Position numbers and translations under genes: made by a program. Source: Akkermansia muciniphila (lineage in GTDB: Bacteria; Verrucomicrobiota; Verrucomicrobiia; Limisphaerales; SXTU01). From it: a DNA stretch of 64,000 nt. The first letter of the stretch is position 1. Every line of letters starts with the position of its first letter. Of the stretch, positions 27,397 to 34,990 are shown piece after piece. The stretch lies in assembly GCA_945874145.1 (NCBI GenBank), contig CAMCFN010000015.1:1-64000 (forward strand). The letters run 5' to 3'. Below the pieces are notes generated by a model. It saw nothing but the letters and a program-made list of their open reading frames with translations, searched no databases and was not told the DNA's origin.

Positions 27397-27491
27397 GTGC
27401 AGGAAAAAACAGGGTTCAGTTGTCAGTGTCCAATCGTTGCCAAAGCGACAACCCGCCTACTGAACACTGAACCCTGAACCCTGAACACTGA

Positions 27492-28619
27492 TTACTTCAC
27501 CGCCGTGGCGAGCACCGCCAGCAAGCGCCCGACATCCTCCGCCGTGTTGTAGCCGGCCACTGCCACGCGGATGCGCCCCGCGTGGTGCATGACGTGGATG
27601 TTCTCGCGCTCCAAAGCCGTGTTGATGCCCGCTGTGTTCGGGTGTTGAAAGGCCAGTATTCCCGTGGGGTTCGTTGGCTGTGCCGGAGCCATCGGTTTCA
27701 AACCCAAGGCCTGCAACCCCGCATGAACCTGAGCCACCAGCGGGTCCGCATGGCGAGCGATGGCGCCAACGCCAACGCCCTCCACGTAGCGCAACGCGGC
27801 GTTCAGCGCGTAGATGGCGGCGAAGTTTGGCATTCCGACGGAGAAGCTCGCCGCGCCGGCCTTCGTCTCCGCGCGCTGGAAGCGATCGGCCTCGAAGGCA
27901 TTGCGCAGGTGGAACCAGCCGCCTGCGTGCGTGGTGAGGCGCGCAGCCGCCCGTTCCGGAATGCCCACGATGCAGCCACCGTGGACGGCCAGGGTCCATT
28001 TATGCGTGCTGCTGATGACGCAGTCCGCATCCGTGCAGTCGAGCCCCACGCGACCCAGCGCCTGCGTTACGTCCACGGAGATGAGCGCGTTCGGGGCCAC
28101 TCGACGCACCGCGTCGCGGAACGGTGCCCAGGCGAGGCGGTGGCCGTTGTAGAAGCTCACGAGGGAGACTTGGACAAGCTGGGTGCGTTCGTTGAGCAAG
28201 GGCACGAGATCGTCCACTCGCAGTTCGCCGTTGGCGGCTTTCCACACGCGCGTCTGCGGCCGCGTCACGCTGGTAATCCAGGGCGTTGCGCCCGCCGGGA
28301 AGTCGAGGTCAGTGACGACTACTTCATCCGCTGGCTGGAGGTTCAGTGCGGTGGCGAGGAGGTTGTAAGCCTCCGAGCTGCACGAGCAGAAGGAGACTTC
28401 TGCGGGCTTCAAGCTGATCATGCGCGCGGCGACTTCGCGACAGTCCTCAACCTGCTTGAAATGAAAATCACGGCCTTTCATGCCGCGTAGTTTGTCGTGC
28501 CAGTAGGTTTGCAGCGCCTCTCCCACACAGAGCGGGGGAATGCTCTCGGCGGCGGTGTTGAAGTAAGTCATCAAGTCCAGCGCGGGGAAATCGCGACGGC
28601 GGGTGTCGGGTGTCAGCAT
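27492..28619 (-). CDS. Class V aminotransferase (cysteine desulfurase/selenocysteine-lyase-like fold)
   Basis: 375 residues, PLP-dependent fold type I. Visible features are YFNTAAESIPPL near the start, SCSSEAYNLLA for cofactor phosphate contact, ISVDVTQALGRVGLD with the PLP Asp, and the Schiff-base Lys in CVISSTHKWTLAVHGG. It lacks the Cys-loop typical of true desulfurases, so it is more like isopenicillin-N-epimerase or kynureninase-type members of class V. Substrate unknown. The start is ATG 28619. The 95 bp downstream (27397-27491) contain low-complexity TGAACCC-like repeats. Confidence 0.85.
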   Translation of the reverse strand: MLTPDTRRRDFPALDLMTYFNTAAESIPPLCVGEALQTYWHDKLRGMKGRDFHFKQVEDCREVAARMISLKPAEVSFCSCSSEAYNLLATALNLQPADEVVVTDLDFPAGATPWITSVTRPQTRVWKAANGELRVDDLVPLLNERTQLVQVSLVSFYNGHRLAWAPFRDAVRRVAPNALISVDVTQALGRVGLDCTDADCVISSTHKWTLAVHGGCIVGIPERAAARLTTHAGGWFHLRNAFEADRFQRAETKAGAASFSVGMPNFAAIYALNAALRYVEGVGVGAIARHADPLVAQVHAGLQALGLKPMAPAQPTNPTGILAFQHPNTAGINTALERENIHVMHHAGRIRVAVAGYNTAEDVGRLLAVLATAVK

Positions 28620-28681
28620 GGAAAGGATTTAGCGGTGAGCGGGCGCAAAGAACACAAAGAAATCCTTCCGCATCGCGGAGC

Positions 28682-28698
28682 GCCGGCCACCGACCGGC
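28682..28698. repeat. Single REP-like palindrome
   Basis: GCCGG/CCGGC around a 7-nt loop, flanked on the reverse strand by GTGCCGG as in the other units of this window. It lies in the 122-bp gap between the M20 gene end and the aminotransferase start. Confidence 0.45.
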
Positions 28699-28741
28699 AC
28701 GAGCTTGTCCGTTTTAAACGCCGGGGCGGAGACTTGCGGTC

Positions 28742-29971
28742 CTATGCGAGCGGCATCAGCGCCTGCGCTAGCCGCACGTAAGCCTCCGTTCCCGCCTCCA
28801 AATCAGCCAGTGCGATGAACTCATCCACCGTGTGCGCCTGCGCGATGTCGCCGGGGCCGAGAACGATGACGGGCACTCCGCGCGCGGCGAGCTTGCTGGC
28901 ATCGCAGCCAAAGAAAACGATGTCTGCCTGCGACTGGTCGAGCACGGCGCAAGCGGTTTGCACCAGCGGATGTTCCGCCGGCAACTCAAAGCTGGGGTCC
29001 AGGATGCTCGGCTCGTTGAACTGCCATTGCACGTCCGGCAACTGCTGGCAGCGCTCACGGAGCAGGGTCTGAATTTCAGCGAGCGTCACCTGTCCGTCCT
29101 GTCCCGGCAGCAGGCGGATGTCCACTTGGATGGTGCAGCGTTCCGGCACGATGTTCACGCCGGTGCCGCCGTTGATGAGGCCGATGGAGCCCGTGCTCGT
29201 GCCGAAACCGGGGGCGGTGATCTGCACGAGTCGCGTGGCGAAGAAGTGCTCCAGTTCCAAAATCGCGTGCGCCATCGCGACAACGGCGCTGCGACCTTCG
29301 TGCGGCTTGCTGCTGTGGGCGGCGCGGCCCACCGCGTGGATGGCAAAGCGGAGGCAACCTTTGCAGCCGCGCACGACGCGGAGGCGGGTGGGTTCGCCCA
29401 CCACGGCTAAGTCGGGAAGCCGTGCCGGCGACTTGCAGTCGCCGTCTGGCGCGGGCGTCACATCTGGACGGCGATTGCAAATCGCCGGCACGAGTTCGGC
29501 GCGCATCTGTTCCAGCATCGCCGTCACGCCGCGAAAGCGAAATTCCTCGTCCACCATGCAGGCGACGGTGAGCGTGCCGCGCCAAGTGGACGGCGTGGTC
29601 TTCAAGCTCAGCGCGGTGGCGAGCATGCACGCCAGCGGACCTTTCATGTCGCTGGCTCCCCGGCCCCAAAGACGTCCGTCGCGCACCTCGCCGCCAAAGG
29701 GTGCGATGGTCATGCCGCCGATGCCGACAGTGTCCGTGTGGCCGTTGAGCATGAAGTGCGGGTGGTCCGCGCCGTTGCGGATCTGGAGGAGAACATTCTC
29801 GCGGCCCGGCAGGACGGGCTGCCGACAGACGGTGAAGCCGTTGGCGCGGCCCCAGTTTTCAATCCACGCCGTGACCGCGCCTTCGCCCGCGCTGGCCGGG
29901 TCATAGTCCGGGTTCACGCTGGGGATGCGCACCAGCGCTTGGGCGATGTCGAGGGCTGTCACGGGTGACAT
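28742..29971 (-). CDS. M20-family metallopeptidase (ArgE/DapE/CPG2-like) carrying a repeat-derived insertion
   Basis: 409 residues from MSPVTALDIAQALVRIPSVN (ATG 29971; the longer frame adds an unlikely leader). Metal ligands are visible in MLNGHTDTVG (His and following Asp), GRGASDMKGPLA (bridging Asp), MVDEEFRFRG (Glu-Glu) and the late His of AQAHTVDEF. It is most like acetylornithine deacetylase/succinyl-diaminopimelate desuccinylase, which remove N-acyl groups in amino-acid synthesis. About residues 160-185 (CNRRPDVTPAPDGDCKSPAR) are encoded by a pair of REP-like palindromes, an in-frame insertion just before the LAVVGEPT strand. It may still be active because the ligands flank the insertion. 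Confidence 0.88.
   Translation of the reverse strand: MSPVTALDIAQALVRIPSVNPDYDPASAGEGAVTAWIENWGRANGFTVCRQPVLPGRENVLLQIRNGADHPHFMLNGHTDTVGIGGMTIAPFGGEVRDGRLWGRGASDMKGPLACMLATALSLKTTPSTWRGTLTVACMVDEEFRFRGVTAMLEQMRAELVPAICNRRPDVTPAPDGDCKSPARLPDLAVVGEPTRLRVVRGCKGCLRFAIHAVGRAAHSSKPHEGRSAVVAMAHAILELEHFFATRLVQITAPGFGTSTGSIGLINGGTGVNIVPERCTIQVDIRLLPGQDGQVTLAEIQTLLRERCQQLPDVQWQFNEPSILDPSFELPAEHPLVQTACAVLDQSQADIVFFGCDASKLAARGVPVIVLGPGDIAQAHTVDEFIALADLEAGTEAYVRLAQALMPLA
29422..29491. repeat. Inverted pair of REP-like units inside the M20 peptidase gene
   Basis: Two perfect palindromes, GGCGACT/AGTCGCC (29427-29443) and GGCGATT/AATCGCC (29470-29486), are arranged head to head with matching outer flanks (GTGCCGGCGA at the left, TCGCCGGCAC at the right). 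The whole 70 bp is a BIME-like element. It stays open in the M20 frame on the minus strand. Confidence 0.8.
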
Positions 29972-29987
29972 GCGCAACAGGTTCAAC

Positions 29988-30485
29988 TTAACCGAGGAAG
30001 CTGACCAGAAAATCTCCCACGGCAGCACCCGCTTCGCTGCCTGCCTCCAATGCCACTGCGGGTGCGGCGTCGCTCAACCCATCTGCCAAATCACCACCAG
30101 CACCTGCGGAGACGGCTGCCGTAGTGCCCGCCAGTGGCCCCTGCGCTCTAGGACGGGCTTTTTGCGCAGTCAGGATTTTCGCCACTTCGGACTTCGCCAG
30201 CCAAATGCCGCCGCAGTCGCGGCAACGGCTGCCTTCAAGGTCCCCTTGCATCCGGGTCTGCAACTGTAGGCCGGTGCAGACCGGGCAGGTGAGGCGTCGA
30301 GATATGAAACTGGTCGCGCTTGAAGGGACCGGAGGCGCAGCGGTAGGAGGTTGCGGGGACTTGCTCGCCAGCGCCTCAAGCGCGGTGCGGGAAAACCACA
30401 GGCCATGACACAAGACGCAGCTCCGAGCTTCCACGCCATCCCGCTGGTGCGGGATTAGCGGCGTGCGGTCCTGTGGACAGATCAT
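29988..30485 (-). CDS. Double zinc-ribbon (zf-TFIIB-like) protein
   Basis: 165 residues. Two CxxC...CxxC ribbons are visible: CPQD...CVLCHGLWFS at the N-terminus and CPVC...CRDCGGIWL in the middle; the W after the second pair is typical of the TFIIB-type family. The first CxxC is reduced (CPQD), so one ligand may be missing. The C-terminal third is Ala/Gly-rich and of low complexity. It is the last gene of the NfeD-flotillin operon (9 bp after the flotillin stop) and may be a partner of that membrane complex. Molecular role unknown. Confidence 0.75.
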   Translation of the reverse strand: MICPQDRTPLIPHQRDGVEARSCVLCHGLWFSRTALEALASKSPQPPTAAPPVPSSATSFISRRLTCPVCTGLQLQTRMQGDLEGSRCRDCGGIWLAKSEVAKILTAQKARPRAQGPLAGTTAAVSAGAGGDLADGLSDAAPAVALEAGSEAGAAVGDFLVSFLG

Positions 30486-30494
30486 GGCGAGGGA

Positions 30495-32030
30495 CTAACT
30501 GCCTGCGTCCGGAGGCAGGTCTTTCTCCATCGCCTTCTTCAGCGCGGGCACTTGCTGCAACAACTTCTCGAACTTGATGCCGGTGAGGCTTTCCAACAGT
30601 GGCGGGAGCTGGGCCATGATCTGCGTGACGTCGCCGGTGAGCTTGCTCGCGCCGCCGCCGGGACCGCTGCCGGAGTTGATGATGACCATCTTTTCCATCT
30701 TGGACAGCGGTTCGCTGATGCGACCGGCGATGTCGGGGAGCACCTTGACGAGCAGTTCGATGACGGCGGCCTCGTTGTATTGCTGGAAGGCCTCGGCCTT
30801 GAGGCGGGTGGCCTCGGCGTTCGCCTTGCCTTGTGCCATGATGATGTCGGCCTGGGCAAGGCCTTTGGCCTTGTTGGCCTCGGCTTCCGCGATGCCGGTA
30901 GCTTTGTTGACGTCGGCGTTGGCAAAGCCAGTCGCCTTCGTCGCGGACGCGGCACCGGCGGCTTCGGTCTCGAGCTGGAACTTCCGCGCGTTGGCGAGAG
31001 TCTCGACCTTGTAGCGCTCGGCGTCGGCGGGCTTTTGCACGGTGGCCTCGAGTTCGCGCTGCTTGCGGAGGATTTCCTGCTGCTGCAACTCGATCTGCTT
31101 CTGCTTGGCAATGATTTCGACCTGCACTTCTTCGGCCTTCACGAGCTGGCCGGTTTTGTATTTCTGAAGGTCGTAGGCGAGGTCGGACTCGGCTTTCTTC
31201 TGGTTCACGGTGGCCTGATAGCTGGCGACGTTGCTTTGGTAGTCGCGCTGCGCCTCGGCGATTTTCGAGTCGGCGGCGAACTTCGCTTCCTGTCCGGCCT
31301 GAGTGGCCTGGGAGGACTTGATCATTGCGTCGCGGTCGGCCTCGGCCTGGGCGATCTGGGCGTCGCGCTTGACCTGGGCGATGCGCGGCTTGCCCAACGC
31401 GTCGAGGTAGCCCTGCGTGTCGCGGATGTCGCGGATGGTGAAGCTCACGATGCCCAGGCCCATGTTGGCCATGTCGCCGGCGGCGACTTCCTGCACGCGC
31501 GAGGCAAAGGCGTCGCGGTTCTGGTAAATCTCCTCCACCGTCATCGTGCCCAAGATGGCGCGGAGGTGGCCTTCCATCGTCTGCGTGGCGACGTTCTTGA
31601 TCTCGTCGGTGGTCTTGCTGAGGAACTGCTCGGCGGCGGTGGCGATGGAAACGTCGTCGCCCTTGATCTTGATTTGCGCGACGCCATCCACCTTCACCGG
31701 CACGCCCTTGCTGGTGTAAACCTCCGGCGTCATCACATCAATGGTGAGGAGTTCAAGCGAGAGGATGTCCACCTTCTCGAAGACCGGCCAGACGAAGACG
31801 CCGCCGCCCTTGACGATGCGGAAGCCGACGTCGCGGGTCTTGCCGTCGGGGTCCACGACATGGCGCTTGCGACCGGAGATCACGAGCACTTCGTTCGGGC
31901 CGACCTTGGTGTAGCGGCTGGCGAAGATGGCGAAGATGATCACCACGGCGACCAGCAGCGCGAGCATCGCCGCCACGCCGAGGGCGGCACCCGGGGAGGA
32001 AACTTGGGCGAGCAGGAGAGTCATAGTCAT
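30495..32030 (-). CDS. Flotillin-family (SPFH) membrane scaffold protein
   Basis: 511 residues. An N-terminal membrane helix (LGVAAMLALLVAVVIIFAIF) leads to the SPFH domain (YTKVGPNEVLVISGRKRHVV, FVWPVFEKVDILSLELLTID, YTSKGVPVKVDGVAQIKIKG). A long Ala/Glu/Lys coiled coil follows (about 230-430, many AEAxRxA and QQQEILRKQRELE blocks). Flotillins scaffold membrane microdomains and are often encoded with NfeD-type proteins, as here. The operon order is nfeD-like, flotillin, zinc ribbon. The start may be Met1 or Met3. Confidence 0.92.
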   Translation of the reverse strand: MTMTLLLAQVSSPGAALGVAAMLALLVAVVIIFAIFASRYTKVGPNEVLVISGRKRHVVDPDGKTRDVGFRIVKGGGVFVWPVFEKVDILSLELLTIDVMTPEVYTSKGVPVKVDGVAQIKIKGDDVSIATAAEQFLSKTTDEIKNVATQTMEGHLRAILGTMTVEEIYQNRDAFASRVQEVAAGDMANMGLGIVSFTIRDIRDTQGYLDALGKPRIAQVKRDAQIAQAEADRDAMIKSSQATQAGQEAKFAADSKIAEAQRDYQSNVASYQATVNQKKAESDLAYDLQKYKTGQLVKAEEVQVEIIAKQKQIELQQQEILRKQRELEATVQKPADAERYKVETLANARKFQLETEAAGAASATKATGFANADVNKATGIAEAEANKAKGLAQADIIMAQGKANAEATRLKAEAFQQYNEAAVIELLVKVLPDIAGRISEPLSKMEKMVIINSGSGPGGGASKLTGDVTQIMAQLPPLLESLTGIKFEKLLQQVPALKKAMEKDLPPDAGS

Positions 32031-32053
32031 AGGCTGAGTTGAGAAGCTGAGGG

Positions 32054-32617
32054 TTAAGCGGGCTTGACGAAAAACTGCGAACCGACGATGCGGGTGACAA
32101 TGACGGCCGCTCCGGTGGCGATGGGCTTGCCATCTTCCGTCCGGGCCGGCGCGGTGTAACGCGTGCCGCCTTGAACATAGACAATTTCCCCGACGCCGTT
32201 CTCCGGGATGCCGGTGCCGAGCGTGGCGGTGGTGCCGACGACGCTGGCGACTTGGGACTCGCTGGAGCTTTGCGTCTTGCGGAACACCAACCGCAAGGCC
32301 GAGACGATCACACTGGCAAAGGCGAACGCTCCCACTGCGGCGAGGGGGGCGCTGAGAAGGGGGGACTTGGTGGCCGGCACCAGACTTAGGAGGTAGCCGA
32401 ACGCGCCGAAACCCGTCATGAACGCCGCGATGATCATCGGGCTGAAGGCTGACACACCGCTGCCATCGGTGCCGTCGGCGCCCGCTTCGGCGTGGCCACC
32501 GCTGCCAACATCATGATGCCCGGCACCTTCGAAGAAATGCCCCATCAGCGCCAAGATGACGAGGAAGAGGAAACCGGCCCCGAGGCACAGCAGATAGATT
32601 AAGGCGTCCAAGCTCAT
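32054..32617 (-). CDS. NfeD-like membrane protein (YuaF-type)
   Basis: 187 residues. The N-terminal helix (YLLCLGAGFLFLVILALMGH) is followed by a His/Gly-rich loop, two further helices (AAFMTGFGAFGYLLSLVP and APLAAVGAFAFASVIVSAL), and a C-terminal OB-fold-like part (GTTATLGTGIPENGVGEIVY, then YTAPARTEDGKPIATGAAVI). This matches the short NfeD class that partners flotillins. It lies 23 bp upstream of the flotillin start, in one operon. Confidence 0.85.
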   Translation of the reverse strand: MSLDALIYLLCLGAGFLFLVILALMGHFFEGAGHHDVGSGGHAEAGADGTDGSGVSAFSPMIIAAFMTGFGAFGYLLSLVPATKSPLLSAPLAAVGAFAFASVIVSALRLVFRKTQSSSESQVASVVGTTATLGTGIPENGVGEIVYVQGGTRYTAPARTEDGKPIATGAAVIVTRIVGSQFFVKPA

Positions 32618-32880
32618 GGGAACCTTGCGGTTTGTGAATGCAGGGCGAGTAAAGTAGCTGGCGCGGGCGGGCGCAAGTTGGAAAGGGTGCGGCGCATGAT
32701 TTCTTGCAGGCGGAGCGTGCCCTCCAGGGCCAGCAACTTCAGCTACAAGTTTCCCATGGGTTTGTAGGGTGCGGCAGGGAAGGGGAGTGGAAGCAGGATC
32801 AGGCGCACGAATTGACGCGGTCTTCCTGCGCCGCCCTTCTGCGCTTCACCCCGTTCGTGCTCCGTGCTAGAACCGCCGCC

Positions 32881-33402
32881 ATGCAATCTCACGAGCTGCT
32901 CCGCGAGGTCATCAAGGATTCCAGCGCCAAGCAAGTCGCCGCTGATCTCAACCTGTCTCTTTCGATGATTTACAAGTGGGCCGAGCCGCCGGAGAACATC
33001 GCCGGCAGCGGCCTTGCGAACCCGCTGGACCGCATGGAGCAGCTCATCAAAAGCACCAACGACCCGCGCCTGCCGCAGTGGATTTGCGAGCGGGCGGGCG
33101 GCTTCTTCATCCACAATCCCAAGGCGCACTCGCCGCATCCCTTCCAAGTCATCCCGGCCACCAACCAGATCGTGCAAGAGTTTGCGGACATGCTCGGTGT
33201 CATCGCCGCCGCCGCCGGAGACAGCCACATCACGAAGGCCGAGGCGAAGGACATCCGCCGTCGCTGGGAGGACTTGAAGCGCGTGACCGAGGGCTTTGTG
33301 CATTGTTGCGAAAGCGGCAACTTCGCCCCGGTGAAGCAGCCCGCCGCGGCTGGGCCGCCGGAACGTGCCACCCCCTCCGCTGCGCCGACCGCACGGGCCT
33401 AG
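32881..33402 (+). CDS. Phage CII-like DNA-binding regulator
   Basis: 173 residues from ATG 32881. The helix-turn-helix is LREVIKDSSAKQVAADLNLS followed by LSMIYKWAEP. The following NPLDRMEQLIKSTNDPRLPQ and WICERAGGFFIHNP match the Phage_CII_2 pattern, found in phage repressors and domesticated regulators of Verrucomicrobia. The C-terminus is Pro/Ala-rich, and its last 12 codons lie in a REP-like element, so the stop may have been supplied by the repeat. No phage genes surround it, so it may be a free-standing regulator. Confidence 0.7.
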   Translation: MQSHELLREVIKDSSAKQVAADLNLSLSMIYKWAEPPENIAGSGLANPLDRMEQLIKSTNDPRLPQWICERAGGFFIHNPKAHSPHPFQVIPATNQIVQEFADMLGVIAAAAGDSHITKAEAKDIRRRWEDLKRVTEGFVHCCESGNFAPVKQPAAAGPPERATPSAAPTARA

Positions 33403-33439
33403 CCCGAGCCATGCATCCATGGCACCGGCTGTGAGCCGG
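33366..33439. repeat. REP-like element overlapping the 3' end of the CII-like gene
   Basis: Contains the palindromes CGGGC/GCCCG (33394-33406, spanning the TAG stop) and CCGGCT/AGCCGG with loop GTG (33425-33439). Its left flank GTGCCACCCCCT repeats the flank of the last unit at 8861. The element therefore provides the final codons and stop of the upstream CDS. Confidence 0.6.
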
Positions 33440-33604
33440 GCCGACAGCGGTCCAGCGGGCAGGCGCCTCCAAACCGCGCGTAGGCGGTCGTTGCGCGGTC
33501 TGGCCGAGTGCGCAATCCCTGCCTAGGACCGCACAAGGAATGCGCAGCCAGAAATGAAAGAGTCACTAGCTTTGGCGGCGTTAGTGGAAGAAGAAAGGCA
33601 ACTT

Positions 33605-34084
33605 ATGAAACGCTACCACGTGTTGCTGGGGACGGAGGATGCCACCTTGGAAACGACCGTGAAGGTGCTGGCCGCCAACGCCGGCTGCGAGCTGGAGTGC
33701 GCCAGAACCCGCCGCGATGCCCTCTGCTTGGTGGTGCAGGACGCTGCCAATCACGCACCGAAGTGCGAACTGGTGGTGGTGGACCTGGACTGGCGTGAAG
33801 GCGGGCACACCCTGCTGACCGACGTTCGGGGCGTGCTGCCAGTGATTGCCATCAGCAGCAAGCCCAAGCACTGGCTGTCCTCCATGCTCCGCCGTCACCG
33901 CATCGGCGCCATGCTGGCCAAGCCGGTGTCACCGGAAGCGCTACGGGAGGCGTTCCTGCGGGTCGGAAACATTCCGTGCGATCCGGAGACGCGCGGTGGC
34001 TGGTGGCGGCTGGCACCCGTGCTACAGCACTGGGGCGAGAACCTGCTCCAGGCCGTTTCGGGTGCCCGCCAGCGGGGGGTGTGA
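33605..34084 (+). CDS. Single-domain response-regulator receiver (REC) protein
   Basis: 159 residues from MKRYHVLLGTEDATLE. ATG 33605 has AAAGG 8 bp upstream and puts the REC strand 1 at the N-terminus; an ATG at 33554 is possible. The acidic pair (TEDA), phospho-acceptor Asp (VVVDLDW), the Ser after VIAIS and the Lys in LAKPVS are all present, so phosphorylation looks possible. There is no output domain, only a short helical tail (WWRLAPVLQHWGENLLQAVS). No histidine kinase is adjacent. Confidence 0.7.
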   Translation: MKRYHVLLGTEDATLETTVKVLAANAGCELECARTRRDALCLVVQDAANHAPKCELVVVDLDWREGGHTLLTDVRGVLPVIAISSKPKHWLSSMLRRHRIGAMLAKPVSPEALREAFLRVGNIPCDPETRGGWWRLAPVLQHWGENLLQAVSGARQRGV

Positions 34085-34130
34085 CGCGAGCTGCCTTGGC
34101 TCCACCCCACTGCCCACGGGCGGAACCCTC

Positions 34131-34832
34131 ATGAAGCACCCCACCCCAGCTTCACCCGCCCGACGCGGCTCCGCGCGGACCGCAACACTGCTCTTGGGCA
34201 TACTCGTCGGACTCAACCAGCCTCACCCGGCTCGTGCCGCCGAAGAATTCCAGAACTGGCATGGCTTCAACTGGCGTATCCATCAAACCACCAACTTCGA
34301 TGCCTCGGCCTACGGCGAAGTGCGCTACCGGGACGATTTCTCCCAGCTCTTCCAATCGCTCCTCAGCCCAAGGCTCACCTGGAAGGTTCTGCCGAATCTG
34401 GACCTGGGACTGAACTACACCTGGTTTGCGAACCGGACGAAGACCGGGGAGTTCGCCGACACGCACCGGCTGGAGGCCGAGATCAATCCGCATGTCAAAA
34501 TCGCGGACTGGCTGGAATTCCACAACCGCAACCGGCTGGAGACCTATTGGGCGGATGGCGTGAACGGGGAGCGCTGCCGTTCCCGCAACCGGCTGCAGTT
34601 CACGGTTCCGCTGAAAGGCTTCGCGCCGCTGGAGTCCATCTATTGCAACAACGAGTTCTGGTATGAGTTTTACCGCAGCGATTACACGGTGAACCGCGCG
34701 GTTCCCGTGGGCCTGAACTTCCACGTCACCGGGCATACCCACGTGGCCGTGTTCTTCATGATCCAGTCCTCCAAACAGCTCACTGGCCACTGGGATCAGG
34801 CCCACATTTTGGGCACCACCCTTTCCTTCTGA
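34131..34832 (+). CDS. DUF2490-like outer-membrane protein
   Basis: 233 residues with a signal peptide (ARTATLLLGILVGLNQPHPARA). The mature part is all beta with alternating aromatic strands (EFQNWHGFNWRIHQTTNF, LGLNYTWFANRTKTGEF, EFHNRNRLETYW, SRNRLQFTVPL, CNNEFWYEFYR) and a C-terminal Phe, typical of outer-membrane barrels assembled by BAM. The RNRL motif and length fit DUF2490. Function unknown. It follows the REC gene by 46 bp. Confidence 0.75.
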   Translation: MKHPTPASPARRGSARTATLLLGILVGLNQPHPARAAEEFQNWHGFNWRIHQTTNFDASAYGEVRYRDDFSQLFQSLLSPRLTWKVLPNLDLGLNYTWFANRTKTGEFADTHRLEAEINPHVKIADWLEFHNRNRLETYWADGVNGERCRSRNRLQFTVPLKGFAPLESIYCNNEFWYEFYRSDYTVNRAVPVGLNFHVTGHTHVAVFFMIQSSKQLTGHWDQAHILGTTLSF

Positions 34833-34990
34833 TCACCCGGCGTTGGCCTGCCTCAGGACAGTATCGGGTTAGAATCGGCAAATGGATGGCCGGGAAATTG
34901 GCTTGGCTACGGACCTCGAAACCGCGAAATTCCACTTCGCAAGGCAGGATTCCAGCCCCACGCTTCTCACTGCGGAATCCCCCTGTATAG

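Noticed and set aside
27397..27491. TGAACCC-like short repeats between the RluA-type and aminotransferase genes as a telomere- or CRISPR-like array
   Set aside because: Only two or three imperfect heptamers are present; this is low-complexity intergenic sequence.
30552..32042. Long plus-strand frame opposite the flotillin gene
   Set aside because: The Leu/Gly/Asp repeats are the reverse reading of the Ala/Lys/Glu coiled coil; there is no start signal or family match.
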